DNA of 64,000 nt from Pseudomonadota bacterium (GCA_018241685.1 JAFEDJ010000009.1:248001-312000), one strand, 5' to 3'; positions 7,795 to 17,235 are shown, numbered from the stretch's first letter. Program-made: numbers and translations. The notes: generated from the sequence alone by a model not told the origin.

Positions 7795-10700
7795 ATGACC
7801 AGTCTTCGCCATCAAAGCAATTTTTCGCAGCTTAAGGCGCACGACGAGCAACTTGAGCGCTTGGGCTTGCTAGCCGAGCGCTACTTCGCCGATGACCCGA
7901 ATACCTGCCTCCTGAAACTTCGCCAACTCGCGGAAGGCATGTCCCAGTCGGTGGCTTCCCAGGTCGGTATATACACTTCAGCGGATGAAAGGCAGATCGA
8001 CCTGCTGCGCCGCCTGCAAGAGCACGGAATCCTGCCCCGTGAGATCGGCGGGCTCTTCCACGAGATTCGCAAAGCTGGCAACGATGCAAACCACAATCTG
8101 GGAGGAGACCATCGTACTGCCCTAATGGCGATGCGCCTGGCTTGGCAATTGGGTGTTTGGTTTCACCGAACGTTCAAGGATCTCGGGTTCAAGTCCGGCC
8201 CCTTTATTCCGCCGCCGCCACCGGCTGATGAAAGCTCTGAGCTCAAGGCTGAGCTTGAGGCCCTGCAGCAGGAGCTTGATGCGTTCCGGGCCGCCCACCA
8301 GGATGCGACGTTGGCGCTGGCGGCAACGCAGGCACGTGTGCAGCAGACCGAGGAAGAGAGCGCCATCTGGGAAGCGATGGCGGCCGAGGCTGAGACAGCC
8401 AAACATGAACTGGTGCAGCGTCTCGAGGCGATGCAGGTGCAGGCTAGCGCCCAGCCGCCGCAGGTGGTGGCGCGACTGGTTGAGGCCGCCAACAATGCGG
8501 CTGCGACGCTCAAATTGAGCGAAGCCGATACCCGCAAGATCATTGACGAACAACTTGCTGCGGCCGGTTGGACTGCAGATTCAACCTATCTGACCTTCAG
8601 TAGAGGCGCCCGGCCGCAACGCGGCCAGAATATGGCGATCGCCGAGTGGCCAACCGAAACTGGGCCGGCAGACTACGTGTTGTTTGTCGGATTGCAGCCC
8701 GTCGCAGTCATCGAAGCCAAGCGCAAACACCTCGACGTTTCCGCCGCCCTACAACAGGCCAAGCGCTATAGCCGTGGTTTCAAACCGTCGTCCGAAACCG
8801 AGCTGCCGCTGACCAACTATGGCGCCGACGGTACTTTTCGTGTGCCGTTTTCCTTTTCATCCAACGGTCGCCCCTATCTTCGCCAGGTGGCGCAGCAGAG
8901 CGGTGTCTGGTTCTGCGACCTGCGCCGTCCAGACAACCTGAGCCACGCTTTGGACGGCTGGTATACGCCCGAAGGCCTCAAGGCCCTGCTGCAGCAAGAT
9001 AGCGCACGCGCGCATGCCGAGCTCGATCGCACAGCCTTCGACTACGGCTTTCCCTTGCGCCCCTATCAGGAGAACGCCATCCGCGCAGCCGAGGCGGCCA
9101 TCGCTGACGGCCAGAGGGCCATTCTGCTGGCCATGGCCACCGGCACCGGCAAGACCAAAACCTGCATCGCGCTCATCTATCGCCTACTCAAGGCTCAGCG
9201 CTTCCGTCGCATCCTCTTTCTGGTCGATCGTTCCGCCCTTGGGGAACAGGCGGCCAACGCATTCAAGGACACGCGAATGGAAAAGCTGCAGACCTTCGCC
9301 GACATATTTGGCATCAAGGAGTTGGAGCATCCGCAACCGGACGACGATACCGCCGTACATATCGCCACCGTGCAGGGCATGGTCCAGCGTGTTCTGTACA
9401 CGGCGGAAGATGTCGCGCCGCCCCCCATCGACCAATACGATTGCATCGTCGTCGATGAATGCCATCGTGGCTATCTGCTGGATCGTGAGTTGTCGGAAAC
9501 GGAACTGAGTTTCCGCGGTTACGAAGACTACATCTCCAAGTACCGGCGTATTCTCGACTACTTCGACGCAGTCAAGATCGGCCTTACCGCCACTCCAGCG
9601 CCGCACACCACGCAGATTTTCAGTGCACCGGCCTACACCTACAGCTACCGCGAAGCGGTGATCGATGGCTATCTGGTTGATTACGAACCACCGGTGCAAA
9701 TCCACACCGAGCTGTCTACGCAAGGGATGACTTGGCGGGTCGGCGAAGCGGTCAAGGTTTACGACACCGGCCGCCAGCAGATCGAGCTCTTCAAGACACC
9801 CGACGAGATCAAACTCAAGGTTGAGGACTTCAACCGCAAGGTCATCACCCGTGCCTTCAATGAAGTCGTCTGCGATTACCTGGCCCAGGAGCTGGACCCG
9901 GCCTCACGCCGCAAGACACTGATCTTTTGCGTCAGCGATAGTCATGCCGATCTGGTGGTCGACCTCCTCAAACATGCCTTCGAAAAGCAATACGGTAGCG
10001 TCGATGACGACGCCGTGATCAAGATCACCGGGGCTGCTGATAAGCCCCTGCAACTGATCCGCCGCTACAAGAACGAGCGCCTGCCCAATGTTGCCGTCAC
10101 CGTGGATCTGCTGACCACTGGCGTGGACGTGCCCGAAATTTGCAACCTGGTCTTCCTGCGGCAGGTGAGCAGCCGCATCCTGTTTGATCAAATGCTCGGC
10201 CGCGCCACCCGACTGTGCGATTTCGGTGGAGCCGAGGACAAGGAGTCCTTCCGCGTCTTCGACGCCGTGCGTATCTTTGAAGCCGTGGGCGAGATGACTG
10301 CCATGCAGCCGGTGGTCGTCAATCCCAAGATCGGCTTTGCCCAACTGGCCCAGGAACTCGCCACCCTCAAGGATGAGGCGGCAACTGTCCTGGCCCGCGA
10401 TCAGTTTCTGGCCAAGCTGCAACGCAAGAAACGCCACCTCTCGGCACAGGACCGCCAGGCTTTCGAAGCCAAGGCGGGCATGGCGCCCCAGGACTTCATC
10501 CAGAAGTTGAAGTCCCTGCCGCTGGCCGACGTGGCCAACTGGTTCATCCAGCGCCCCGGCCTGGGTGAGCTGCTCGACCGTCAATCCGGCGGCCTGCCCC
10601 GCACCATATACGTATCCGATCACCCGGACCGTTTCGAGCGTGCCGAGCGCGGCTATGGCAAGGCACACAAACCGGAAGACTACTTGCGCGAGTTTGGCGA

Positions 10701-11223
10701 TTACCTCAAGAGCCACGGCGACGAAATCCCGGCCTTGCTCACTGTGCTCACCCGCCCCCGCCCCCGAGACCTGACCCGTGCCCAGTTGCGCGAGTTGGTG
10801 TTGGCGCTGGATGCCGCCGGCTTCACTGAAACCAACCTCGCTACCGCCTGGCGCGAACTCACCAACCAGGACATTGCCGCCCGCATCGTCGGCTACATCC
10901 GCCAGGCCGCCATTGGTGACCCCTTGCTGCCCTATGGGGAGCGTGTCGACCGTGCGCTGCAGCACTTGCTGGCCCAGCCGCCCGGTGGTCTGTCCTGGAC
11001 CACGCCGCAACGGGACTGGCTCAAGCGTATCGCCGCCCAGACCAAGGCCAATGTGCTGGTAGACTGCGCCGCCCTGGACGACCCTGACCTCATCTTCAAA
11101 CGCGAAGGTGGTGGTTTCAGTCGCCTCGACAAGATCTTCAACGGTCAGCTCCAGCCCGTGCTGGCCGCTTTCAATGACGCGCGTTGGGCCAACCAGCCCA
11201 AATCTGCCTGCGATACACCGTAA
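7795..11223 (+). CDS. hsdR: Type I restriction endonuclease R subunit
   Basis: A 1142-residue HsdR. Residues about 15-125 resemble a DUF4145 domain (LKLRQLAEGM, IRKAGNDANHNLGGD), followed by a coiled coil (about 145-215). The nuclease domain includes GPADYVLFVGLQPVAVIEAK, the D...E-x-K of the HsdR PD-(D/E)XK fold. The SF2 helicase has Walker A MATGTGKTKT (about 445), DECH box VVDECHRGY, GLTATPAP, and motif VI around MLGRATRL. The DUF4145-plus-HsdR arrangement and EcoEI-like order suggest a type IB-like enzyme. The ATG at 7795 has AAAGGG a few bases upstream. It is followed after 5 bp by hsdM. The subunit looks intact, but it needs HsdS for target recognition and the hsdS downstream is truncated. 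Confidence 0.95.
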   Translation: MTSLRHQSNFSQLKAHDEQLERLGLLAERYFADDPNTCLLKLRQLAEGMSQSVASQVGIYTSADERQIDLLRRLQEHGILPREIGGLFHEIRKAGNDANHNLGGDHRTALMAMRLAWQLGVWFHRTFKDLGFKSGPFIPPPPPADESSELKAELEALQQELDAFRAAHQDATLALAATQARVQQTEEESAIWEAMAAEAETAKHELVQRLEAMQVQASAQPPQVVARLVEAANNAAATLKLSEADTRKIIDEQLAAAGWTADSTYLTFSRGARPQRGQNMAIAEWPTETGPADYVLFVGLQPVAVIEAKRKHLDVSAALQQAKRYSRGFKPSSETELPLTNYGADGTFRVPFSFSSNGRPYLRQVAQQSGVWFCDLRRPDNLSHALDGWYTPEGLKALLQQDSARAHAELDRTAFDYGFPLRPYQENAIRAAEAAIADGQRAILLAMATGTGKTKTCIALIYRLLKAQRFRRILFLVDRSALGEQAANAFKDTRMEKLQTFADIFGIKELEHPQPDDDTAVHIATVQGMVQRVLYTAEDVAPPPIDQYDCIVVDECHRGYLLDRELSETELSFRGYEDYISKYRRILDYFDAVKIGLTATPAPHTTQIFSAPAYTYSYREAVIDGYLVDYEPPVQIHTELSTQGMTWRVGEAVKVYDTGRQQIELFKTPDEIKLKVEDFNRKVITRAFNEVVCDYLAQELDPASRRKTLIFCVSDSHADLVVDLLKHAFEKQYGSVDDDAVIKITGAADKPLQLIRRYKNERLPNVAVTVDLLTTGVDVPEICNLVFLRQVSSRILFDQMLGRATRLCDFGGAEDKESFRVFDAVRIFEAVGEMTAMQPVVVNPKIGFAQLAQELATLKDEAATVLARDQFLAKLQRKKRHLSAQDRQAFEAKAGMAPQDFIQKLKSLPLADVANWFIQRPGLGELLDRQSGGLPRTIYVSDHPDRFERAERGYGKAHKPEDYLREFGDYLKSHGDEIPALLTVLTRPRPRDLTRAQLRELVLALDAAGFTETNLATAWRELTNQDIAARIVGYIRQAAIGDPLLPYGERVDRALQHLLAQPPGGLSWTTPQRDWLKRIAAQTKANVLVDCAALDDPDLIFKREGGGFSRLDKIFNGQLQPVLAAFNDARWANQPKSACDTP

Positions 11224-11228
11224 CAACC

Positions 11229-12812
11229 ATGACCAACCGCACAGCCGCCATCGACATCGGCGCAAAACTCTGGTCGCTCTGCCATGTGCTGCGCGACGAC
11301 GGGGTGACCTACCATCAGTACCTCAGCGAGCTGACCTACCTGCTGTTTCTCAAGATGATGAAGGAAACCGGCCAGGAAGACAGGCTAAAGGTTTGGACGC
11401 GGCCCAAAAAGAATGAAGCGCCAGTCGAACAGCCCGGCACCCGCTGGGACGATCTGCTCAATGCCTCGGCCCCCGAGCGGCTGGATACCTACAAGGAAAT
11501 GCTGCTTGATTACGGCCTGCACGGCCGCGGTGCGGTGCAAGAGGTGTATGCCAATGCCAATACCTTCATCACCAAACCTGCCACGCTCAGCAAGCTGGTT
11601 ACGGATATTGACGCGCTGGACTGGTATAGCGTCGACCGCGATGATCTGGGCCGAATGTACGAGGACCTACTGGAGCGAAATGCCGGCGAGAAGAAGAGTG
11701 GAGCGGGGCAGTACTTCACTCCTCGCGATCTGATTGACAGCATTATTGCGGTGATGAAGCCGCAGTTCAGCGATGTAATCCAAGACCCGGCGGCGGGCAC
11801 CTGCGGCTTTCTGATTGCGGCCAATAACTACCTCCGCAATGCTAAAGATATCTACAGTCTCAGCGAGGCAGACCAGCGTCGGTATCGAAACGAGACCTTC
11901 TACGGCATGGAACTGGTGCAGGACACCCACCGCCTGGCCTTGATGAACATGCTCCTGCATGGCATCGAAGGTGGCGTGATCTACGGCGACACTCTGAGTG
12001 ACGACTACAAGCAACTTCCACCGGCCACGCTGATCCTCTCCAACCCACCCTTCGGCACCAAAAAGGGCGGTGGCCTGCCTACCCGCGGTGATCTCACGTA
12101 CCTCACCAGCAACAAGCAGTTTGCCTTCCTGCAGCATATCTACCGCGGCCTCAAACCCGGAGGTCGTGCCGCCGTGGTCCTGCCTGATAACGTGCTTTTT
12201 GAAAGCAACATTGGCACCGACATCCGCCGTGACCTGATGGACAAGTGCAATCTGCACACCATCCTGCGCCTGCCCACCGGCATCTTCTACGCCCAAGGTG
12301 TCAAGACCAACGTGCTGTTCTTCACCCGTGGCGAGACGGACAAGGACAACACCAAGGAAGTCTGGGTCTACGACATGCGCGCCAACATGCCCCAGTTCGG
12401 CAAGCGCACACCTTTCAGCCGCGATTACTTCCGTACCCTGGCCGACGTGCCCGCCGAAGTTCCCCGCGACAAGTTCGAGGACGTCTTCGGCGATGACCCG
12501 CAGGGTGGTCCCGAGGCGCTGGCTCGCCGTGTGGATACCGGTGAAACTGGCCGCTGGCGCAAATTCTCTCGCGAACAGATTGCCATCCGTGGTGACAACC
12601 TGGACATCAGCTGGCTGAAGGACGGCGGCGCAGAAACCGCCGAAGCCCAACGCGACGAACCTGCCTTGGTTGCCCGGCTTGCTATGCGCGAACTGAATGC
12701 CGCCATATCTGAACTGCGTGCCTTGCTCGACGAACTGGGTGAAGACCCCGACCTGGTGCTGGATGACTTCCTGCCCGACGACGAGGAACGCGATAGCGGA
12801 GTCGCAGCATGA
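11229..12812 (+). CDS. hsdM: Type I restriction-modification system methyltransferase subunit
   Basis: A 527-residue HsdM N6-adenine methyltransferase. An N-terminal helical HsdM_N domain (IGAKLWSLCHVLRDDGVTYH, YLLFLKMM) precedes the catalytic domain. SAM-binding motif I reads DPAAGTCGFL (about residue 184) after GQYFTPRDLI, and catalytic motif IV is NPPFGTKKGG (about 275). The C-terminus is acidic. The chosen ATG at 11229 lies 5 bp after hsdR; an in-frame GTG further up would overlap hsdR and is less likely. The stop overlaps the start of the next gene by 4 bp (ATGA), indicating coupled translation in one operon. Confidence 0.95.
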   Translation: MTNRTAAIDIGAKLWSLCHVLRDDGVTYHQYLSELTYLLFLKMMKETGQEDRLKVWTRPKKNEAPVEQPGTRWDDLLNASAPERLDTYKEMLLDYGLHGRGAVQEVYANANTFITKPATLSKLVTDIDALDWYSVDRDDLGRMYEDLLERNAGEKKSGAGQYFTPRDLIDSIIAVMKPQFSDVIQDPAAGTCGFLIAANNYLRNAKDIYSLSEADQRRYRNETFYGMELVQDTHRLALMNMLLHGIEGGVIYGDTLSDDYKQLPPATLILSNPPFGTKKGGGLPTRGDLTYLTSNKQFAFLQHIYRGLKPGGRAAVVLPDNVLFESNIGTDIRRDLMDKCNLHTILRLPTGIFYAQGVKTNVLFFTRGETDKDNTKEVWVYDMRANMPQFGKRTPFSRDYFRTLADVPAEVPRDKFEDVFGDDPQGGPEALARRVDTGETGRWRKFSREQIAIRGDNLDISWLKDGGAETAEAQRDEPALVARLAMRELNAAISELRALLDELGEDPDLVLDDFLPDDEERDSGVAA

Positions 12813-13867
12813 GCGAACAGGCATCGCCCCCGGCGCATCCGCTGGAGCCCCTGCACGACGAACTGCGCGATCTGATCGCTACCAGTCGTCAACGTCTGGC
12901 TGCCACGGTCAACGCAGAACTCACACTGCTCTACTGGCGCATCGGCCAGCGTCTGGCAACCGAAGTGCTGGGCGGCGAACGTGCCCGCTATGGTGTCCAG
13001 TTGATGGACCGCCTCGGCGAACGCCTGGCCCATGAATTCGGCCGTGGCTTCGAGCCCAAGAACCTGCGCCGCATGGTGCAGTTCGCCCAGGCCTTCCCGG
13101 ATGCCGAAATTGTCGCATCGCTGATGCGACAATTGAGCTGGACCCACTTCCTGCAGTTGTTGCCGCTCAAGACCGAACCCGCCCGCCACTTCTACGCCCG
13201 CCAGTGCGTGGCCGAGCGTTGGAGCGTGCGTGAACTGCACCGGCAGATCGAACGCAAGGCCTTCGAGCGCAGCGAAATTGCCAGCGCACAAGGCGGCGCA
13301 CTCACTGCCCCGAGTGAAGATGCCAGCGCCCCCGCCGTCGTCTTCAAGGACCCGTACTTCCTCGACTTCCTCGGCCTGCGCCAGGGCCACGACGAAGCCG
13401 ACCTGGAAACCGCCATCCTGCGTCAGCTCGAGGCCTTCATCCTCGAACTCGGCCGCGGCTTTGCCTTCGTCGAGCGCCAGAAACGCATGGTCATCGACGG
13501 CGATGATTTCTACCTCGACCTGCTCTTCTTCCACCGCCGCCTGCGCCGACTGGTCGCCATCGAACTCAAGCTCGGCCGCTTCAAGGCCGCCCACAAGGGC
13601 CAGATGGAGCTCTACCTCAAATGGCTGGACAAGCATGAACGCCAGCCGGGCGAAGAGGCCCCCATCGGCCTGATCCTCTGCGCCGAGTCCAGCCGCGAAC
13701 AGGTGGAACTGCTGCAAATGCACAAGGACGGCATCACCGTCGCCGAATACTGGACCGAACTGCCGCCCAAGGCGGAACTGGAGCAGCGCCTGCATGCGGC
13801 GCTGTTGGATGCACGGGAACGGTTGGCGAGGCGTGGGGTGTTGTTGGCGGGGGGCGAGGATGAGTAA
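12809..13867 (+). CDS. DUF1016 / YhcG-type PD-(D/E)XK nuclease-domain protein inside the hsd operon
   Basis: A 352-residue protein of the DUF1016 (YhcG) family. The N-terminal half has the family helical domain (LLYWRIGQRLATEVL, YGVQLMDRLGERLAHEFGRG, NLRRMVQFAQAFP, LSWTHFLQLLPL, FYARQCVAERWSVREL). The C-terminal half is a PD-(D/E)XK nuclease-like fold with the acidic and lysine residues in DDFYLDLLFFHRRLRRLVAI followed by ELKLGRF. It overlaps hsdM by 4 bp and the hsdS remnant by 8 bp, so it is an integral operon member. Members of this family are often found beside type I systems; their exact biochemical role is not settled. Confidence 0.9.
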   Translation: MSEQASPPAHPLEPLHDELRDLIATSRQRLAATVNAELTLLYWRIGQRLATEVLGGERARYGVQLMDRLGERLAHEFGRGFEPKNLRRMVQFAQAFPDAEIVASLMRQLSWTHFLQLLPLKTEPARHFYARQCVAERWSVRELHRQIERKAFERSEIASAQGGALTAPSEDASAPAVVFKDPYFLDFLGLRQGHDEADLETAILRQLEAFILELGRGFAFVERQKRMVIDGDDFYLDLLFFHRRLRRLVAIELKLGRFKAAHKGQMELYLKWLDKHERQPGEEAPIGLILCAESSREQVELLQMHKDGITVAEYWTELPPKAELEQRLHAALLDARERLARRGVLLAGGEDE

Positions 13868-14216
13868 GCTCCCCAGTGGTTGGACACGAGCCCCGATAGG
13901 ATCATTGTGTTCCTTGCTAAATGGACGAGCCTTCAAACCCACTGAATGGAAACCCAGCGGACTCCCAATTGTTCGGATTCAGAATCTCAACAATTCTGCG
14001 GCTCCGTATAACCATTTCGATGGCGAGGTCGATGAGCGAAACCGTTTGCTAGGAGGGGAGCTGCTGTTCGCATGGTCAGGAACACCCGGCACGTCGTTTG
14101 GAGCACATATTTGGCACGGAAATCATGCGGTACTAAATCAGCATATATTTCGCGTCGACTTTGACCAGGGTTCTTCACCCGCCACTCCTCGCACAGAAAA
14201 GTCAGTGCCACGCTGA
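13860..14216 (+). pseudogene. hsdS: Truncated type I specificity subunit (hsdS remnant)
   Basis: The first about 105 residues match the start of an HsdS target-recognition domain (KLPSGWTRAPIGSLCSLLNG, GLPIVRIQNLN, LLFAWSGTPGTSFGAHIW, HIFRVDFD). The reading frame then ends after 118 residues, whereas HsdS is normally about 400-450 residues with two recognition domains and two conserved helices. The last about 12 residues do not look like HsdS, and no other frame between 14160 and 14400 continues it. The break is therefore a deletion or recombination junction, not a simple frameshift. Without a full HsdS the RM subunits here should be unable to recognise DNA unless another hsdS exists elsewhere. 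Confidence 0.85.
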
Positions 14217-14263
14217 ATCAGCAGACAAATTCCCTGAGAACTTCATCAACTCTCCGCTTGGAG

Positions 14264-14279
14264 CGAGAAATTCCGGCTG
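14264..14279. repeat. Direct repeat copy 2, right of the hsd block
   Basis: CGAGAAATTCCGGCTG, identical to 6857-6872. It lies 48 bp after the hsdS remnant in the 314-bp stretch before the next ORF, which otherwise holds only the FNR box at 14454. Confidence 0.6.
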
Positions 14280-14453
14280 TCTGGTGCTGAAGGCTCTTTT
14301 GGCGCTCTGCGTGCTGGCTGGGATGCTTGGGAGGGTGGTCAGCGGCGAGGGTTCTAGCCCGCTAGGCAGGTCACTGGATGTGGCGAATTGAATATTTCAG
14401 GGGCGACTCTTTAAATTCCAAAAACATATCCACGCCTGACCGCGCCGGACGTT

Positions 14454-14467
14454 TTGATTCGCATCAA
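14454..14467. promoter_or_regulatory. FNR/Anr-type box upstream of the globin c-di-GMP gene
   Basis: TTGAT-TCGC-ATCAA is a perfect match to the FNR-family consensus TTGAT-N4-ATCAA. It lies 63 bp before the ATG at 14530 and 200 bp before the globin gene, a suitable place for oxygen-dependent control. Confidence 0.65.
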
Positions 14468-14529
14468 GACAAAACAAGCAATTCCCGAGTAAATTTCTCA
14501 ACATTCCCCGAGTGCTCGCTGGAGGCATC

Positions 14530-14670
14530 ATGCTTGGAAACAATGCAAAACAAGCGCTAGCCGCAGCGCACGCTCTGCTGGGCAAACTCAAGGCAACGCT
14601 GAAGCGTCTGGCCGTGATGGCTGGCATGCAGCGCATCCTGGCGGTAGGCACGGAACGGGGTGGCTCGTGA
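14530..14670 (+). CDS. Small 46-residue ORF translationally coupled to the globin GGDEF-EAL gene
   Basis: An ATG preceded by a strong GGAGG six bases upstream opens a 46-codon frame ending in TGA at 14668-14670. The product is Ala/Leu/Lys-rich (MLGNNAKQALAAAHALLGK, then LKRLAVMAGMQRILAV) and could form an amphipathic helix. Its stop overlaps the GTG start of the next gene (GTGA), so it may be a leader whose translation controls the large gene, or a small partner protein. Part of it could also be the relic of a longer coiled-coil sensor. No family is recognised. Confidence 0.55.
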   Translation: MLGNNAKQALAAAHALLGKLKATLKRLAVMAGMQRILAVGTERGGS

Positions 14671-16907
14671 GCTGCAAGTCCCGCATGCCAGCCCCAACCG
14701 CCGAGGTGGATGGGATTGCCGCCGAAATGGGCATCGATGTCGCCGAGATCGAAGCCCGCAAGGCCTTTCTCGAACTGACCGCAACCGATGCCGAACGCCT
14801 GAGTGCCATCCGCAGCAAGTTGGCCGCCGCCCAGAACGGTTTCGCCGACGGCTTCTACGAGTACCTGCGCCGCCTGCCCGAACTGGCCGCGCTGCTACCC
14901 GATGAAGCGACCGTGAGCCGCCTGAAGGGAGCGCACGGCCGCTATTTCGACAGCCTGACCGCCGGCGACTATGGGGCGGCCTATGTCGCCGGCCGGCTTC
15001 GCGTCGGTATGACGCATGCCCGCATCGGGCTGACGCCGAAATGGTATGTCGGCGCTTTCCGCAAATATCTTTCCGACATGCTGCAGGCGACTTGGACGGC
15101 AACAGATGGCGATTTCGATACCTTTCGGCCAGTCTTCGACGCCTTGCTCAAGGTCGTCATGCTCGACCTCGGTCTCACCCTCGACACTTACATCCATGCC
15201 GACAAACGGGCCATCGCGCTACGCGACCGCGCCATCGAGTCCAGCGTCAATGGCGTGTTCATCGCGGCCGCGACGCCTCCCAGCTACCCGCTGACCTACG
15301 TCAACGCCGCCTTCACCCGCATTCTTGGCCGCTCGCGGGAGACTGTCCTCGGCCAGCCCTGCCTGTGCACAGGCGAAGACGACGGTTTCGATGTCATTCG
15401 CAGCGCCATCGCAGAAGGCCGGGATGGCTACACGACGCTCTCCCGCCAGCGACCCGACGGCTCGCAGCAATGGCTCGAACTCTTCCTGGCCCCGGTGCAC
15501 GGTGAATCCGGCGCCCTCAGCAGCTACGTCGGGGTCATCAACGATGTTACGGCTCGCAAGGCGGCCGAGGCACAACTCGCCTACCTTGCCCACCACGACG
15601 CCCTCACCGAGCTACCCAACCGCATGCGTTTCGACCACCGCTTGCGCGAAGTTTTCGAACGCAGCGATCCGGGTAAGCGTTTTGCCCTTTGCTTCATCGA
15701 CCTGGACCGCTTCAAGCTGATCAACGACAGCCTGGGCCATGGTGCCGGCGATGCCGTCCTCGTCGAAGTGGCGCGCCGCCTCCGTGGCGTTTGCCGCAGC
15801 GAGGACACGCTGGCGCGTCTGGCTGGCGACGAATTCGTCCTCCTCCTCGAAGGTATGGCGGACGCCGCGGCCGCAGCCAGCGCGGCGGTGCGGGTGCTCG
15901 ATGCTTTGTCACCCCCGGTCGTCTTCGGCGGCCGCGAGATCGATGTCGGCGCCAGCCTGGGGCTGGCCCTTTACCCCGGTGATGGCGGCGACATCGAATC
16001 CCTGCTACGCAATGCAGATGCAGCCATGTATGCGGCCAAGGCAGCAGGACGCAACACCTTTCGCTTCTACGACGAAGCGATGAACCGGCGAGCTATGCAG
16101 CGCCTGGCTCTAGAGAGCGATCTGCGCCGGGCCCAGGGCCGCAATCAGCTCGAGCTGTTCTACCAGCCGCAGATTCGGACCGCTGACAACAGCCTGGCCG
16201 GCGCCGAGGCGCTGCTGCGCTGGCGACATCCAGAGCGGGGGCTGGTTTCGCCAGCCGAATTCATCCCGGTCGCCGAGGAACTGGGCATCATTTCCGAACT
16301 GGGCGACTGGGCCTTGCAGGAAGCCGCGCAGCAGATGGTGGAGTGGCGCCGGCGCGGCGTTCCGGTGCCGCGCGTGGCGGTCAACCTTTCCCCTCGGCAA
16401 TTCGACGACCCCGACTTGGTCGATCGTCTCGAACGCATCATCGCCGCTGCCGGTGCGGATAACGCCTGGCTGGAACTGGAAATCACTGAATCCGCCGCCA
16501 TGCAGCGGCCGGAACGGGCGATCCAGATTCTGCGCCAGTTGCGCCAACGGGGCTTGCAGGTCGCGATGGACGATTTCGGTACCGGCCATTCGTCGCTCGC
16601 CATGCTGTGCACCCTGCCCTTGAACGTCCTCAAGCTGGATCGCAGTTTCGTCCAGCAGTTGCCGGATTCGGAAACCGACGCCGCCGTTGCCGGCGCCGTC
16701 GTCTCGCTGGCCCGCCAGCTACGCCTGGCGGTCGTCGCCGAAGGCGTGGAAACCCCGGGCCAGCAACAATTCCTCGCCAAACTGGGCTGCGACATGCTGC
16801 AGGGTTACCTGTACTCCCGCCCCCTGCCGGCAGTGGAATTCGAGGCCTGGATCGGACACGCCGAAACGTCGCTCCGTCGCCCCGCGGTAGAGCTCTCGCT
16901 CAAATAG
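14667..16907 (+). CDS. Globin-coupled sensor with PAS-like, GGDEF and EAL domains
   Basis: A 746-residue multidomain protein. Residues about 15-175 are a globin-coupled sensor domain (FLELTATDAERL, then GMTHARIGLTPKWYVGAF with the probable haem-ligating His). Residues about 190-300 look like PAS (PLTYVNAAFTRILGRSRETV, SYVGVINDVTARKAAE). The GGDEF domain has AGDEF instead of GGDEF, a variant still found in some active cyclases. The EAL domain appears intact: GAEALLRW, ELEITESAAM, MDDFGTGHSSL, KLDRSFV, VVAEGVET. The protein probably makes or breaks c-di-GMP in response to oxygen or NO bound to haem. The GTG at 14667 is preferred because it overlaps the upstream small ORF (GTGA); ATG at 14685 is the alternative. 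The FNR box upstream supports redox control. Confidence 0.92.
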   Translation: MSCKSRMPAPTAEVDGIAAEMGIDVAEIEARKAFLELTATDAERLSAIRSKLAAAQNGFADGFYEYLRRLPELAALLPDEATVSRLKGAHGRYFDSLTAGDYGAAYVAGRLRVGMTHARIGLTPKWYVGAFRKYLSDMLQATWTATDGDFDTFRPVFDALLKVVMLDLGLTLDTYIHADKRAIALRDRAIESSVNGVFIAAATPPSYPLTYVNAAFTRILGRSRETVLGQPCLCTGEDDGFDVIRSAIAEGRDGYTTLSRQRPDGSQQWLELFLAPVHGESGALSSYVGVINDVTARKAAEAQLAYLAHHDALTELPNRMRFDHRLREVFERSDPGKRFALCFIDLDRFKLINDSLGHGAGDAVLVEVARRLRGVCRSEDTLARLAGDEFVLLLEGMADAAAAASAAVRVLDALSPPVVFGGREIDVGASLGLALYPGDGGDIESLLRNADAAMYAAKAAGRNTFRFYDEAMNRRAMQRLALESDLRRAQGRNQLELFYQPQIRTADNSLAGAEALLRWRHPERGLVSPAEFIPVAEELGIISELGDWALQEAAQQMVEWRRRGVPVPRVAVNLSPRQFDDPDLVDRLERIIAAAGADNAWLELEITESAAMQRPERAIQILRQLRQRGLQVAMDDFGTGHSSLAMLCTLPLNVLKLDRSFVQQLPDSETDAAVAGAVVSLARQLRLAVVAEGVETPGQQQFLAKLGCDMLQGYLYSRPLPAVEFEAWIGHAETSLRRPAVELSLK

Positions 16908-17136
16908 ACAGGCCCGGCTCGGGAGGCTGCTGGCAGGCGCAGTCAACAAAAATTACCACCGCCCCACGGATCGGTTTTGACACTTCCAATTTTGGTGACC
17001 GACTCTGGTCGCAAGAACATAAAGTGTCTTCAAGATAGCGGAGCCGAAGGTTTCGAAAAAGTGTCAGCCGTTCCGTTTTCATGCCCAAGCTGGCCGACAG
17101 TCGATTCTGCCGGAGCGGCTGCTCAGGGCCCCCGGA
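16908..17136. other. Intergenic region after the globin gene
   Basis: No gene recognised. Together with the remnants to 17720 it forms an 800-bp stretch of mobile-element debris between two c-di-GMP genes. Confidence 0.35.
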
Positions 17137-17235
17137 GCCATGCGCTCATGGAGAACCGCTGCGGCCTGTGTATCGATCTGCTCATCACCGATGCCGCCCT
17201 GGCAGAACACCAGGCTGCCCGCCAAACCGGGCAGG
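17137..17235 (+). pseudogene. IS5-family transposase fragment
   Basis: The frame translates to SHALMENRCGLCIDLLITD followed by AALAEHQAARQ, which resembles the conserved ALMENR-x-GL-x-VD segment of IS5-group transposases. Only about 33 codons are recognisable; the catalytic DDE regions on both sides are missing. No terminal repeats were found. Confidence 0.5.

Noticed and set aside
14161..14391. Frame that might continue hsdS after a frameshift
   Set aside because: The 76-residue product has no similarity to HsdS recognition domains or conserved helices.
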